A DNA stretch of 64,000 nucleotides from Cordylochernes scorpioides (lineage: Eukaryota; Arthropoda; Arachnida; Pseudoscorpiones; Chernetidae). The position numbers and the translations under genes are program-made. Positions 11,355 through 22,089 of this stretch are shown piece after piece (positions within the stretch are counted from its first letter, which is position 1; each line of letters opens with the position of its first letter). Below the pieces are notes generated by a model. The model made no database searches and was not told the origin of the DNA. It saw only the letters and a program-made list of their open reading frames with translations. Location: assembly GCA_030710605.1 (NCBI GenBank), contig CP092870.1, positions 51,659,921 through 51,723,920 of the forward strand. Direction: 5' to 3'.

Positions 11355-11525
11355 GTGTTTAAGAATGAAGGGGGTCGGGTAGCCGGATTTGGATAAATAT
11401 GAAAATATTTTAGCCTTTTCTATTGTTTGGAATAACGGGAGGGAACAATGAGTAAAGATACGTTTAGTGAGAGCTCTAACTGTATTGATTTTGTGTGGTG
11501 TTGGGCAATGTGACCGGAAGTTTGT

Positions 11526-12233
11526 GTGGTGTGGGGGTGTGTTGTTTTTATAGTATACTTCCGGTCACATTGCCCAACACCACACAAAATCAATACAGTT
11601 AGAGCTCTCACTAAACGTATCTTTACTCATTGTTCCCTCCCGTTATTCCAAACAATAGAAAAGGCTAAAATATTTTCATATTTATCCAAATCCGGCTACC
11701 CGACCCCCTTCATTCTTAAACACATGCATGACCCTCACCACAACAGTGCTCCAGCTATACACAGAAATATTTGCTCCCTTCCTTTTTGCCCCCAGTCCAT
11801 CACCATAGCCAGGTTTTTAAGGCAACACGGCATTACAACATACTTCCAGAACCCACCTAACATCGCCACACTAATCCGACACCCCATTACCAGATCTTCC
11901 CTTCATGCGAGTTCTCTCCGTTCTGGTGGTGCTGTCTATTCCGTCTCTTGCGACCAATGCAATGCCACTTATGTCGGGGAGACGGGTAGATCCGTCGCCA
12001 TCAGAATGGTTGAGCATTCCAGAAACATCTCCAATAAAAACCTAAATTCCCCTATTTACAGTCATTCTATGCAAACCGGTCATACATTCAATCTAACAAA
12101 GCCATCCATTCTATACAACAATATCAATAATAAGTACCAAAGACTTTTACTAGAGGCATTTGTGTCAATAAAAACAAACAGCATCAACAGGCATATAGAT
12201 ATACCAGAACAATACCATATGTTATGTGAATAG
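11526..12233 (+). CDS. Penelope-like GIY-YIG endonuclease domain (right arm, partial)
   Basis: This is the mirror copy of the left-arm frame. The open frame begins in the central spacer and reads into the arm. From about residue 67 (MHDPHHNSAP) to the end (EQYHMLCE) it matches the left arm residue for residue. The GIY-YIG pair (AVYSV / ATYVGETGR) is intact. The first 40 or so residues are probably not a natural start, since a full element would have reverse transcriptase here. It is a truncated 3' fragment, not a complete gene. Confidence 0.8.
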   Translation: MVWGCVVFIVYFRSHCPTPHKINTVRALTKRIFTHCSLPLFQTIEKAKIFSYLSKSGYPTPFILKHMHDPHHNSAPAIHRNICSLPFCPQSITIARFLRQHGITTYFQNPPNIATLIRHPITRSSLHASSLRSGGAVYSVSCDQCNATYVGETGRSVAIRMVEHSRNISNKNLNSPIYSHSMQTGHTFNLTKPSILYNNINNKYQRLLLEAFVSIKTNSINRHIDIPEQYHMLCE

Positions 12234-12440
12234 CCATAGGTTGCATTTACCTGCCCTTGATTAACACCATTCATAGTGCATATGTACTTAGTCCAGATTT
12301 ATTAGCATTTAATCACTATAATCTTTTTAGCATATTTGGTTCTTATTTTTATCTTTAAATACTTTTATCTTTTGCAGTTATGTAAATTTTCTTTTCAGCT
12401 TTGTGTATATATGGATCCTCAGCGCGTTTATTACTCTTAC

Positions 12441-12465
12441 CTGATGAAGGACGATATGTCCGAAA
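12441..12465 (+). ncRNA. Hammerhead-like motif, right arm
   Basis: CTGATGA (12441-12447), a 4-bp helix II (GGAC with GTCC, loop GATAT) and GAAA (12462-12465) match the catalytic core. Upstream TTTATTA (12428-12434) can pair with downstream TAATAAA, forming a possible helix I with an internal loop. The cleavage site is uncertain. Confidence 0.55.
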
Positions 12466-12602
12466 GCTTGTGTGCATGCTAATAAAAGAAGCTCCTCTTC
12501 CCACTTTGTAAACTCGTTATTAACCTTCAGTGAAGAGCAGTTCTACTTAACATTCATGTAGGTTTATTTTAAAAAATACTAATAAGAAAAAAGAAAGTAA
12601 AG

Positions 12603-14324
12603 TTAATATTTTCTCCCTGATATTTGGCATCTCTTTTCTGCTACCATCTTTCCTACTTTGGGGGAAATCTTGTTCGCGGTGATTAATTTTAAAACTGACC
12701 CAAGGTGAACGTCAGTAATTCTCGATCTGATTGGAGTCTTATTTCCTTTCATAAGTGAAAATAACTGCTCGCACCGATAAGTACTTCCAAACATGGACAT
12801 AATTTAATATGCTAATTTTCGAGTGTTTTCAAATCTGGCTGGCAAATATTTGTAAAATTCAGAAACGCCAACTTCAATGAATTTTGGCTTTAAATATGAA
12901 TCGCACTGGATATCTATTACCTCCATTTGCATATGATTAGGTACTGATTCTATATTTATCGGAAAAATCGAAGAAAACAAAGTAAACTTGCCTTCCAAAA
13001 ATTTAAAATCAGATAACCTTGTTTCAAATTCATTTCTAAGACTTAAAATTTTTTCCGCATATTTTTGATACGATGCAGTTTCACCATGTTGGTAATGATC
13101 TGATCCTTTCCTTGCAGTTTCAAATTTAAATCCGACAAGTGTTTTGTTATGTCAACCATGGAGGAAAAATCTTGCAACCATACTTGATCAGAAAACAAAG
13201 TGATGTCTTGATTCTTGGTTATTAAAAACTGACATATTTCTTCTTTCAAGTCGCAAAATTGTTTGAGAACCTTGGAGCATGATAGTCAACATACCTCGGT
13301 ATAGTATGATAAACCTGAATATTCGCTTTCTAATTCAGTTAATAACAGAGAGAACTGTCGCTGATTTAAACCTCGAGATCTTATGAAATTGATGAATTTT
13401 TTGATAGGTGTCAGCACATTTTCCATTTTTATTACCTTCGTACATAATACTTCCTGATGTATAATGCAATGCGTATGATGAATATTGGAACCATCAGAAA
13501 TTTCACTTAGTTTTTTTCGCAGTAATGCTACGAAACCGTTGGTTTTTCCAGTCATTGACGGAGCTCCATCTGTTGCTACAGAAGTCAATTTTGATTGAGG
13601 TAAATTGTATTTTTGAGAAGATCATAAACGCAATTAATTATATCTTCTCCTGTAGTAGTGCCATGCATCGGTACTAGTTCCAATAATTCCTCAAAAATGT
13701 TGAAATCCGTGTCTCAAGCTCGAAAAAAACAGCTAACTGAGCTACGCCCCCAATGTCCGTACTCTCATCACAGGCAATGGAAAATGCTTCGAAACAAGAT
13801 GAATTTTCTTTTATCTGATCATTTAAATTTCTGGCCATATCAGTAACTCTTTCCACAACGGTATTTCGAGACAAAGATATTGCTTGAAACGTCTTCACAC
13901 TTCCAGGACAAACAATTTCTGCAGCTTTAATTAAGCATTCCTTGATGAAATCACCTTCAGTAAAAGGTTTTGAGTGTTTAGCTATCATCTCCGATAAAGC
14001 GTAGCTTGCATGCACCGCCGCTTCACTCTCTTGTGATAATTTAGTAAACATAAACTGTTGTTTTTTCATTCCCAACTTGAACTCTTTTAACTTTTCTTGT
14101 CCCATTAAACCTTCGTAGGTATCCATTTTTTATTTATGTTGTTCATAATGACGTTTAATGTTATATAATTTTGGTACACTAATAGCATTATTACATATCA
14201 AGCAGATGATTTTATCTTTTACTTCAGAGCAAAAATACTCTAATTCCCACTTTTCTTGAAAATTTCTATGTTCGTCAGCAATTTTTCGTTTAGTTTTACT
14301 GCCACTTGGTTTTGATGAAGACAT
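12603..14324 (-). pseudogene. hAT transposase, multiply broken
   Basis: From 14324 the frame starts with a BED-type zinc finger (CLICNN ... IKRHYEQH). An in-frame TAA follows, then MDTYEGL and a region ending FSIACDESTD, typical of hAT proteins related to the GTF2IRD2/Charlie group. After AVFF the frame shifts. SVATDGAPSM (catalytic Asp region) begins near 13588. Further frames run 13249-13043 and 12998-12804. The last (12800-12603) has the hAT dimerisation end (STYRCEQLFS). At least four lesions make it inactive. The Penelope-like insertion lies just beyond its stop. Confidence 0.85.
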
Positions 14325-14794
14325 ATTGAATAAAAAGGCCCGAAAAAAAATTAGTAATCGCTAACAAAAAATAATAAAACGTTTTAATTAATATTTTGAA
14401 AAGTTTTAAAAAATTAATATTTTTTAACTTACCAGACACAGAATAACTGCACAAATTATTGAACGTAACTTAAAAAAAATTTTTTTCTAGTACTCCGAAA
14501 GAATATTTTCTTTAAACTTTAAGGCACACAATACTTATGGCGATGTACATACGTTATGTATGTAGGTATAATATTATCAAAACTTACGACTTATGTATGG
14601 CGACCAGTGAGTGGTTCGTAATTAATAAATAAATTATGTATAATTACAAATTTTAAAAATTAGGCTACAAATTTTCATAATTTTTTTTTCATTAATTTAT
14701 AATTTTTTTTTATTAAAATATATTGTCTGGTGGGCCGCAAATTTATTCGTTTTGGGCCGCATGAGGCCCGCGGGCCGCGAGTTTGACATGCTTG

Positions 14795-14990
14795 CTGTAA
14801 GACGTCGAGCACAAATTTCACAACAATGATGAGGAGCCCAAGTCTTATCTTGGTCACCGACTTTACAGCCAAAATAAAGTTGATAGCACTTTTTGATGAG
14901 CGGTGTAAAGTTTCGCCTTTGAACTTTGAAAGTTAATTCCCCACAAATGTAACAGAAAATATCAGGAATATTAATACAACGCCTCGGCAT
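14795..14990 (-). pseudogene. Orphan arthropod protein family, N-terminal part
   Basis: The likely start is the Met of MPRRCINIPD at 14990, although the frame is open further upstream to 15059. A Cys/His cluster follows: CYICGE, then CYQLYFGC, then APHHCCEICARRL, which looks like a treble-clef zinc-binding module. The hAT duplication begins right after this, and the coding sense resumes at 10433 on the far side. This part therefore pairs with the pseudogene at 8983-10441 as one gene split by the hAT. Confidence 0.7.
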
Positions 14991-15570
14991 ATTGACACAG
15001 TCTAGTGCACACGATTTATAAAAGCAAATCGATAGAGAAGAATAAACTGATAACTTCAAATTTACTTGTCACTTCTGATGCAAATCTATTAAACAAATCG
15101 TTAGGTTAAATTTTTATAAATATATATTAAAACTGTAATTCAGCAAATAGCACTCCAGGGCTTGTCGTTATTTTTGAGTTGAAAGCAAAACAAATTGCAT
15201 TATAAAATAAACATATTTAATTAAAATTTCAATAAATTGTTATTTAAATTAATATTTATGATTCTTAAAGAGCAAAATTTAATTAATAACAAATAAAATA
15301 AATATTTTGGCTCCACATATCAACTCTTCTTGTCAAAAATAAAGAGCTAGCTATTGTAATGATGTTTACCTAAAAAATTCTTACGTAACTTTTTTTGCAT
15401 TATTACTGTATATACCAATTTATAGAAAAAATGGTCATCTTGCAAGAACTATGGGTGATGGAAAACTTCTGATTTCATTTTTGAATTCAGCATGAAAAGT
15501 TACATTGGAATCAACATCAGGTTTTCTCAGGCAAAAAAAAAAAAGGTTTTTTTTTTGTAGAACTGTGTAA

Positions 15571-15689
15571 TTGATATCTCATTCTTCTTCTTCTTTTTTT
15601 GTAAGTAAAATTTGCATTCGACATCTAAACATCACTTTAAAAATTTTTACTTTTTTTTATTCTCTCCACTCGAAATATAAGATATATTT
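15571..15689. other. Pyrimidine-rich non-coding stretch
   Basis: A (TTC)n run and T-rich sequence lie just outside the outer transposon. No gene is seen. Confidence 0.4.
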
Positions 15690-16207
15690 ATATACAGGGT
15701 GATCCAAAAGTCCCGCACTATTTTAAAAATTGATAACTCCGCGAATATTTGCGCTAGAGCAATGCGGTAAACACCATTGTGTTCATGATGCAATGGGATG
15801 TTTTATGGCAAATAATGAAAAATTCGAAATTGATTTTAGTTACAATTTTATTCGCCAGATGGCGCTCTACCAGAATCAGATATTCAGCGGCCAAATTGTT
15901 TGATAAATTGAAAATATAACTGATCGACAAGTATTTTTCCTTTTTGAATACCAGGAAAGAACCCTAATAATATCAAATAACAAATTAATAAAACACCACT
16001 TCGCCAAAAGTAGAAGAATTGGTTGACGATTTTTGAATACAATCAGAGATATGTAAAATAGGTAAATGCTAATTATGCTAATGCTTTATATTTTAGATAC
16101 GGTTTGTTTTCGAAGATAATAAATTTCTATTTTTTTAATTCAACTCTTTCTCATTATCGATTATATTTATTTTAATTCATTTGAAAAATATGTATTTATC
16201 TCTGATA
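15690..16207. mobile_element. Possible end of a mariner-like/MITE element, then non-coding
   Basis: The start 'tacagggtgatccaaaagtc' has the look of a DNA-transposon terminus. Only one end is visible, the complementary end was not found, and no transposase frame follows. The remainder to 16207 is AT-rich without recognisable genes. Confidence 0.3.
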
Positions 16208-17049
16208 ATTTATTTTACTCTGGAATGCCGTTGTTGTTGTCGTGTCCAATAAAGAGCCTCAGATGTCTCCATGCATCTCCATGACAGCAGCAGCAATTTC
16301 CACTATCTTGGGGGTGTAAAGCTGCTGCTCTGGGTCTATGTCAATTTTCTGCAAGGCTGCGGTCATTGCTGGGCATGAGAATATGTGGGTAGGTGTTAGT
16401 TCCACACCAGGACAGTTGTTGCATGTTCTATAGGTTCTTGTGCCATCTGGATGTATTGTCATTCCTTTATAGTGTTTTGTTCTAAGTATTGTTATAGTTT
16501 TTATCATTTTTCTCTCTGAGTTTATTTCGCATTTTGATTTTTTCTTATTTTTTGTTTAATTATCTTGTATTTTGACAAAGCATCAACGTCAAATAATGAC
16601 ATTTGTTCCTTCCTTTGGCTCAAATTTCTGGCTTCCTTTGCCAATTCAAATGTCATTTCATTACCCCCAATCCCAACATGGGCAGGAATCCATTGTATAA
16701 TGCAGTTCTTCTCCAATGGTTCCAGTTGGGTAAGTAACAAGTGTATTTTCTGTGTGATTTTAGTATTGCCCTTCTGAATTGTTTCTAGAGCGGATATGGA
16801 GTCGCTGTATATTAAAATTCCTTCTGCTTGATGCAGGGATGGTTGGTTAAGGCATACATCAAGGGCTTTCCAGATAGCTGTCAGTTCACAATTGAAGTTT
16901 GACGAAATCTGTCCTGCTCCTTCTTTGATTTTGATGTGTGTTCCATCTTGCAGTATTATGTTAATTCCGGCCCCTCCATTACTCAGGGTAAGATCTGAAG
17001 ATCCATCTGTATATGCTGTTAAAGGGGGTGGCTTAGCATTTTTAATCAA
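16208..17049 (-). pseudogene. LINE fragment: RNase H domain and 3' end (I-like)
   Basis: On the minus strand, RNase H motifs run in order: AYTDGSSD (first Asp), NCELTAIWKAL (Glu), IYSDSISALE (Asp), and WIPAHVGIGGNE (His region). A frameshift near 16520 leads to a second frame ending in a Cys/His tail (TCNNCPGVELTPTHIFSCP), the C-terminal mark of I/Jockey-group LINEs. The end has ACAACAACAACGG repeats. Reverse transcriptase is missing. The piece meets a second, different LINE head-to-head at about 17035. Confidence 0.8.
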
Positions 17050-20000
17050 GAATTTGTACTATGAGGACATAGCCTTTAATATTCCAAACACATCAGACCT
17101 CGAAGCTCAAGATATCAAAGTCTACCTCAATCAAAACAATGTCATCAACATATACATAATGTATCACTCTCCAAACAATAAACCTATTGACGATGGAAAA
17201 ATGGCTTTTTTCTTACAGACAACACTATTATTGTAGGTGACCTTAATGCCAAACATCAACTATGGGGATGTTCCACACCAAACCTGGCAAAATACTATCA
17301 ACTAAATTTAACGACAATGCCTTCATGTGCTTAAATGATAGGAATCCTACCCACATTCCTACAGCTATAATACTTCACAAGCACTTGATATAAGGTTTTA
17401 CTATCTTGACATTTTCCACAAATGCAAATGGCAAATATTAAAAAGTATTGGAAGTTTTCATTTGGCTAATTTGATAGAAATTAGCACCAAGACCAAAACC
17501 AGCTCAATTAAGAAAAATTATGGAACTTCAAAAAGGCTAATTGGATATATTTCAAAAACACCATTATTAAAGCTGCCAAAGTTTCAATACCAAGTGGTAA
17601 TATTAAGAAATAGATTCCAAATTATACACACCAGGCAAAAAATATTCAAACATTTATAGCTAAAAGAAATGAACAACATAAAAGTGCACCCAAAGCCAAA
17701 CAAATTGTTGAACTGAACTGAACATTGTGAATGCAAAAAATAAAAATATTATACGTAAATGTGAAAAGGGAAAAATGGAAACAAACTTGTGAAAACCTGA
17801 AACCACGAAGCCCAAATACAAAACTTTGACATTTGGCAAAACAAATTGACAGATCCCAGTAACAAACTGAAATAACAAATATAATTAAGAATACAGATGG
17901 TACCCCAGCAAATAATGACAAAAATGCTGCCAATCTTTTAGGTAATTCATATCAAATAAGTAGTAAAATCAAATTTGAAATAAAAGATGAGAAAGTTGAA
18001 TGACTGTAAAAATGTCACCAGCACTCATAATATTTTCCATGAAAAAAATCCATATGAAAGAGCTAGCTTATGCATTAAAAAACACTGACTTAAACAAGAT
18101 TCCTGGGCCAGATGGATTCCATGGCCAAATGAAATCAAACTTGGGCAAAATTGGCAAAGGAAGACTTCTTCATATTTTCAATAACTCCTGGAAAACTGGA
18201 AAATTGCCTCAAGACTGGAAAACTGCAACAATAATTCCCATTAAAAAACTTAACAAATCTGCTGATGACCCAAAATACTACCGTCCTATATCCCTCACAA
18301 GTATTTGCTGCAAATTAATGGAAAAAAATATACTCAGACGACTCACCTACCACACCGACACAAGAAATCTCTTACCAGAAGAACAATATGGATTTAGGAA
18401 AGGACATGGGACAATAGACCAACTCTTATTTTTCACACAAAAGGTAAAAGATGCACAAAACAGAAAACCAACTAACCACACAATAGCTGCTTTTTTAGAC
18501 CTTACACAAGCTTTTGATAAGGTATGGAGAAACAAGTTAATTACAAAATTATACAAACATTTCAAAATTGATGGAAAAGCTATCACTTGGATAAATGATT
18601 TCCTTAAAAATCGACACATCAAGGTCAAATATAATGGCACTCTATCTGAAACCATCAAATTGTATCAAGGATTACCACAAGGATCAGTCCTTAGCCCAAA
18701 TATCTTCACCCTATTTATTGCAGACATAAAATAAACAATTTCACATAAACCAATATTGGACTTTTCGCTGATGACATTATTCTATGGAGCAGCAAAACTA
18801 ACTGGAAAAAAGCTGAAAGGGATTTGAACAAGACTCTTCTCCACCTAGAAAAATTTGCTAATAAACATAAATTAGAATTCAACCCCCAAAAATCTGAAAC
18901 CTGTCATTTTACTAACGATAAGAAACTATACAAAATAAGACCAAATATTATTCTGTAAGAACAACAATTGCAATATAATAAACATCCTAAATATCTCGGC
19001 TACACCCCGGATCCAGAAATTAACTCCAGTAAACATATTGAAGGAGTTTTTAGAAAAGGAAGAGACCGACTAAAAATCTTGAAATATATTTCAGGAAGAG
19101 AGTGAGGAGCTGAAGCAACAACACTAAACTTAACTTGCACATCTCTAATGAGACCTATCTTGGAATATGGATATCAAATCTATGGTACAGCATCTGAAAC
19201 AAATCTAAAAACACTGGAAAGGATACAACTAAGTGCAGCTAGAATTATTACAGGTCTTCGAAATACCTGCCCTAATGATATTGCACTTTACGAGGCAGAC
19301 ATTATGCCCTTAAAGGAAGAAGAAGCTAATATCTGCCAAAATATATAAACAAAATCAAGAGTTATGGAATCAAACACAGAACTTCCAATTACATACTTAA
19401 TTGGGAATCCAATATAGGACTCAAAAAAGAAGGCTCTCTCCACCTGGCCAAAAGAAATGAATTTTTAAAATATAAAATGGGAAAAATTATTTAGCAGAAA
19501 AAAATATCTTCATGCGAACCACTAACAAAATGTTATTTTTAATGCCACTTTAAATAAAGCCACCAACAAACAATACCAAAATCCAGAATACTTAAAACAA
19601 TTATCATTAGAAATAGTTAATAAAATTCCTAAAAATGCAATAACTATCTATACCGATGGTAGCAGAGACGAGTTGGGACACACTGGCAGTGACTCTCTCA
19701 TTAAAACCACAAATAGCATTGAGAAAATAAACAGAATAAACCCAGATTTTTGCTCAGTCTTCAGATCAGAACTTATAGCCATCTTTGAAGCCTTAAAATC
19801 CATCAGAAACACTAAACATCACGATATAAGGATTCTTACTGATAGTAGAAGTGCCATACAACACTTGAGTCACACAGGGGAACTTAGAGACAAAGTGAGC
19901 AGGAATATAATTGGTTATCTCCAAAAACTCTCAAAAACCTCAAAAATTCACCTTCAATGGATAACCTTACTAGGACATGTCAGCATTGAAGGCAATGAAG

Positions 20001-20350
20001 CTGCTGAAGCGCTAGCAAAAAAAAAAAAGGCACAAAAGAACCCTTGCTACAGAAAAATAAACATACTTTTAAAGAAATATAAACAGTAGCCAAAACAAAA
20101 ATAAACAAGAACTGGAGGATCCCACCTAAGCACAGTTGGTACACCCTTGAAGCAGATGGCTACCTAGACCTTTCGGTCTACAAGCCGGCATGCAAAGCAT
20201 GCCCTTCGCTACTATCTTGTTCAACTCATAAGCCAAGTAACGGTATCCAAACTAGTGCATGGACATTGTACCTGTAAAAACCACCTCCCAGAAAACGTGT
20301 CTGGAAGGATTTCTATACCGGTGGCCTTTAGTCACAGCAAAATAGGAAAC
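17035..20350 (+). pseudogene. I-like LINE: endonuclease, reverse transcriptase, RNase H; heavily decayed
   Basis: The first frame has an endonuclease start (GGGLAFLIKN near 17028) and a GDLNAKH-type block near 17238. The best reverse-transcriptase frame is 18000-18734: NKIPGPDGFHG, YRPISLTSICCKLMEK, YGFRKGHGT, DLTQAFDKVW and YQGLPQGSVLSP. The FADD-like block (FSADDIIL) lies past a frame break near 18760. RNase H occupies 19673-20089 (YTDGS before it, RSELIAIFEAL, ILTDSRSAIQ). A 3' untranslated region with 'cctttcggtctacaagccgg' follows. Stops and frameshifts are numerous. It is from a different LINE family than the minus-strand fragment next to it. Confidence 0.8.
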
Positions 20351-21299
20351 TATCTACTGTGTCCTGTGTCCACAAGGTGAGTTTTCGTTGAGAAAATTTT
20401 GTTAGAAAACAAGGTGAGTTTTCGTTAAAAAAATTGTGAGTGGTTGAAAAAGAAAAATTGGTTTATAACAACAACAAAAAAAGAAGTTGTTATATAAATG
20501 GTAAATATTTGATTAAGCATTTTGATTTCAAAAATTAAAAAAAAATGTAAATGAATGGGTTAAGAAAAAAAAAGTATGTAGAGAGATTCGCAAAATCTCT
20601 TAGTGATAAAAAGTTACATGCCAATGTATCTAGGTCACGCGGCGAATTCTGACTTTCTTAATTTACCCTCGTAGATTTTTTGTCCCTGTGCGACTTGTGG
20701 GTGGAAACATGATCCTTCCCAGAAGCGCGTTTATATTATTTGTACAGGAGACACGGGAATCTAGTTAACCTTAAGTTTGTATTTGTATTTGTTGTAATGT
20801 GTTTGGGGTTGTATTGTCTTTCAATATCTCAAGGCCGAGTGTTTAATTTTAATTTGTCCCGAGCCTTAATGCGTTCTAAGGGTTTTTTATGCGGTTCCCT
20901 AGGGCATTTAAGATATGCTCGCCCGATATCCATTTCGTTATCGGGAGGTCGTGACCGGAATCGAATCTTTGAATACAGGGTTCGAGGAGAGTCCTCGACC
21001 TTTTTAAAGTGGTTGTTTCTTCCTTTCGGAAGGAACGTAAGCTCGAAGGGGGGGGGGGGGGGGGGGGGGCTTTACTACCTAATTTTTTTTTTCTTATCCT
21101 ATCCTTTAAGTGGAAATGTGCGTGTTTTTGTTCTTGTTTAATCTTTAGATCTGAATTTTGCGTATTTGTCGTGAGGGTTGTATGCTTGTTTTATATGGGT
21201 ATCATGTAATTTTGTTTGGAAGTGTTGGTAAAAGAATCGAATTTGGTTGTAATTCATTTGGAAGGGTGTTTTGAGAATTAATTTTGTTTATTAATATAA
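20351..21299. other. Unrecognised stretch with a long G run
   Basis: It begins with two copies of 'aaggtgagttttcgtt' (about 20374 and 20411), probably the tail of the preceding LINE. From 20580 the sequence is less AT-rich. A 133-residue plus frame (20740-21141) and its neighbours match nothing I recognise. A run of about 20 G lies at 21049-21069, which can disturb sequencing and read frames. Confidence 0.35.
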
Positions 21300-21587
21300 T
21301 GAATATATATAGTCACGACCGTCTGTCGTGGCCTCTGTCACGGATAATATACAGTTATCATCGTCATGCGTTCTTAATTCTGTCACCGTTTGCTTTTGGT
21401 TCAGTGGTAGAATGCTCGCCTGCCACGCGGGCGCCCCGGGTTCAATTCCCGGCCGATGCATTTTTTTTTTTACAATTTTTAAAACTCATTTATATATTAT
21501 ACAAGAATGACATTAACGGCGCCAATTTATAATTGTAACGAATAGTATTTGAATAAAAGCATTTAATCGGGTAAACCCCGGGCGTTG
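21300..21587 (+). mobile_element. Helitron carrying a tRNA-Gly relic (copy D)
   Basis: It opens 'atagtcacgaccgtc' like the element at 4868. It holds a degenerate tRNA-Gly, a T run, then 'acaatttttaaaactcattt', 'gcgccaatttataattgtaa' and GGGTAAACCCCGGGCGTTG. There it breaks off before the hairpin's second arm and CTAG end. The same body occurs in copies A, C and E. Confidence 0.65.
21391..21460 (+). pseudogene. tRNA-Gly(GCC) pseudogene (copy D)
   Basis: The D arm, anticodon arm (loop CTGCCAC, anticodon GCC) and T arm are present. The 5' acceptor strand has been replaced ('tttgctttt') and cannot pair with the CCGATGC 3' strand. The B box reads GGTTCAATTCC. A T run follows directly. Confidence 0.8.
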
Positions 21588-22013
21588 TAGATTATAAACA
21601 CAAGGTAATAATACCACATCCATGATTAGGTACAGTTTGGATTATAGATTATAAACACAAGGTAATAAGACCATAAAATTATCCAGGAAGAATTCTTTAT
21701 ATATATATATATATAGATAGATAGAGATTACCTATGACATCCATTCCTGCTCCTCAAGTGAATGTTTTTTCCCTGAAAACATACCGATTCTGACAATCAA
21801 ACATCAAACAGCAAAATTATCATCATAATCAATTTATGACTCAAAAGAGATATTTTTGCATAGTACTTGGATAATTTTATTTTTTCTTGTTGAAAATATG
21901 ACAAAATCCTTAACACAAAAGACTTAACTCAATGTTCTGTTATAGTTTCAGTCTGGTTAATTATGTATTGTAGACGTGCATTACCAACAAATAGTGGCCA
22001 CGCTATTTTTAAC
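21588..22013. other. Short direct repeats, no gene
   Basis: 'attataaacacaaggtaat' occurs twice here (about 21592 and 21646) and once at 5121, next to Helitron parts in each case. A TA microsatellite is at 21697-21715. Nothing else is recognised. Confidence 0.4.
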
Positions 22014-22089
22014 TACTACTCTGATCAAAATGTTTCGACACTTTGCTCATAAGTTTAAAAAAAGTTTATTATTCTACCAAATTCAAATA

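Larger units (their letters stand above)
10559..12547. mobile_element. Palindromic Penelope-like insertion, 963-bp arms
   Basis: Two arms of exactly equal length (10559-11521 and 11557-12519) are reverse complements around a 35-bp spacer. Each arm has a truncated GIY-YIG endonuclease frame pointing outward and ends with a hammerhead-like motif. A 28-bp tail (12520-12547) follows the right arm. The whole is flanked by a 14-bp duplication taacattcatgtag (10545-10558 and 12548-12561). No reverse-transcriptase part is present. Penelope-like elements are known for long, variable duplications and inverted partial copies. This may be twin or template-switching integration. Confidence 0.88.
10442..14794 (-). 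mobile_element. hAT-family transposon with nested Penelope insertion
   Basis: Ends are the 16-bp inverted repeat CAAGCATGTCAAACTC (10442-10457, and complement 14779-14794). Flanking 8-bp duplications are ctgtaaaa (10434-10441) and ctgtaaga (14795-14802), one mismatch, as expected for hAT. GGGCCGC-rich stretches sit inside each end. It disrupts the orphan gene of the outer transposon: one duplication copy fits the open frame on both sides. A 1989-bp Penelope-like insertion lies in its 3' part. Confidence 0.88.
7184..15567 (-). mobile_element. Outer DNA transposon (CACTA-like?) carrying an orphan arthropod gene
   Basis: The two ends are diverged inverted repeats of about 150-200 bp. Left starts CACTGGTC (7184), right (minus strand) starts CACAGTTC (15567). 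Both contain 'gtaacttttcatgctgaa' (7233-7250, complement at 15486-15503) and then 'catcaccca'. The three bases outside each end are TAA (7181-7183 and 15568-15570), which fits a 3-bp target duplication. CAC termini with 3-bp duplications are typical of the CACTA superfamily. The gene inside reads on the minus strand (start 14990, stop 8983) and is interrupted by a Tc1 and a hAT element. Without those it would be about 2.6 kb. The superfamily assignment is inference. Confidence 0.6.

Noticed and set aside
20740-21141. 133-residue frame with a poly-Gly run
   Set aside because: The Gly run is just the G homopolymer and the rest matches nothing. No start context or conserved motif supports a gene.
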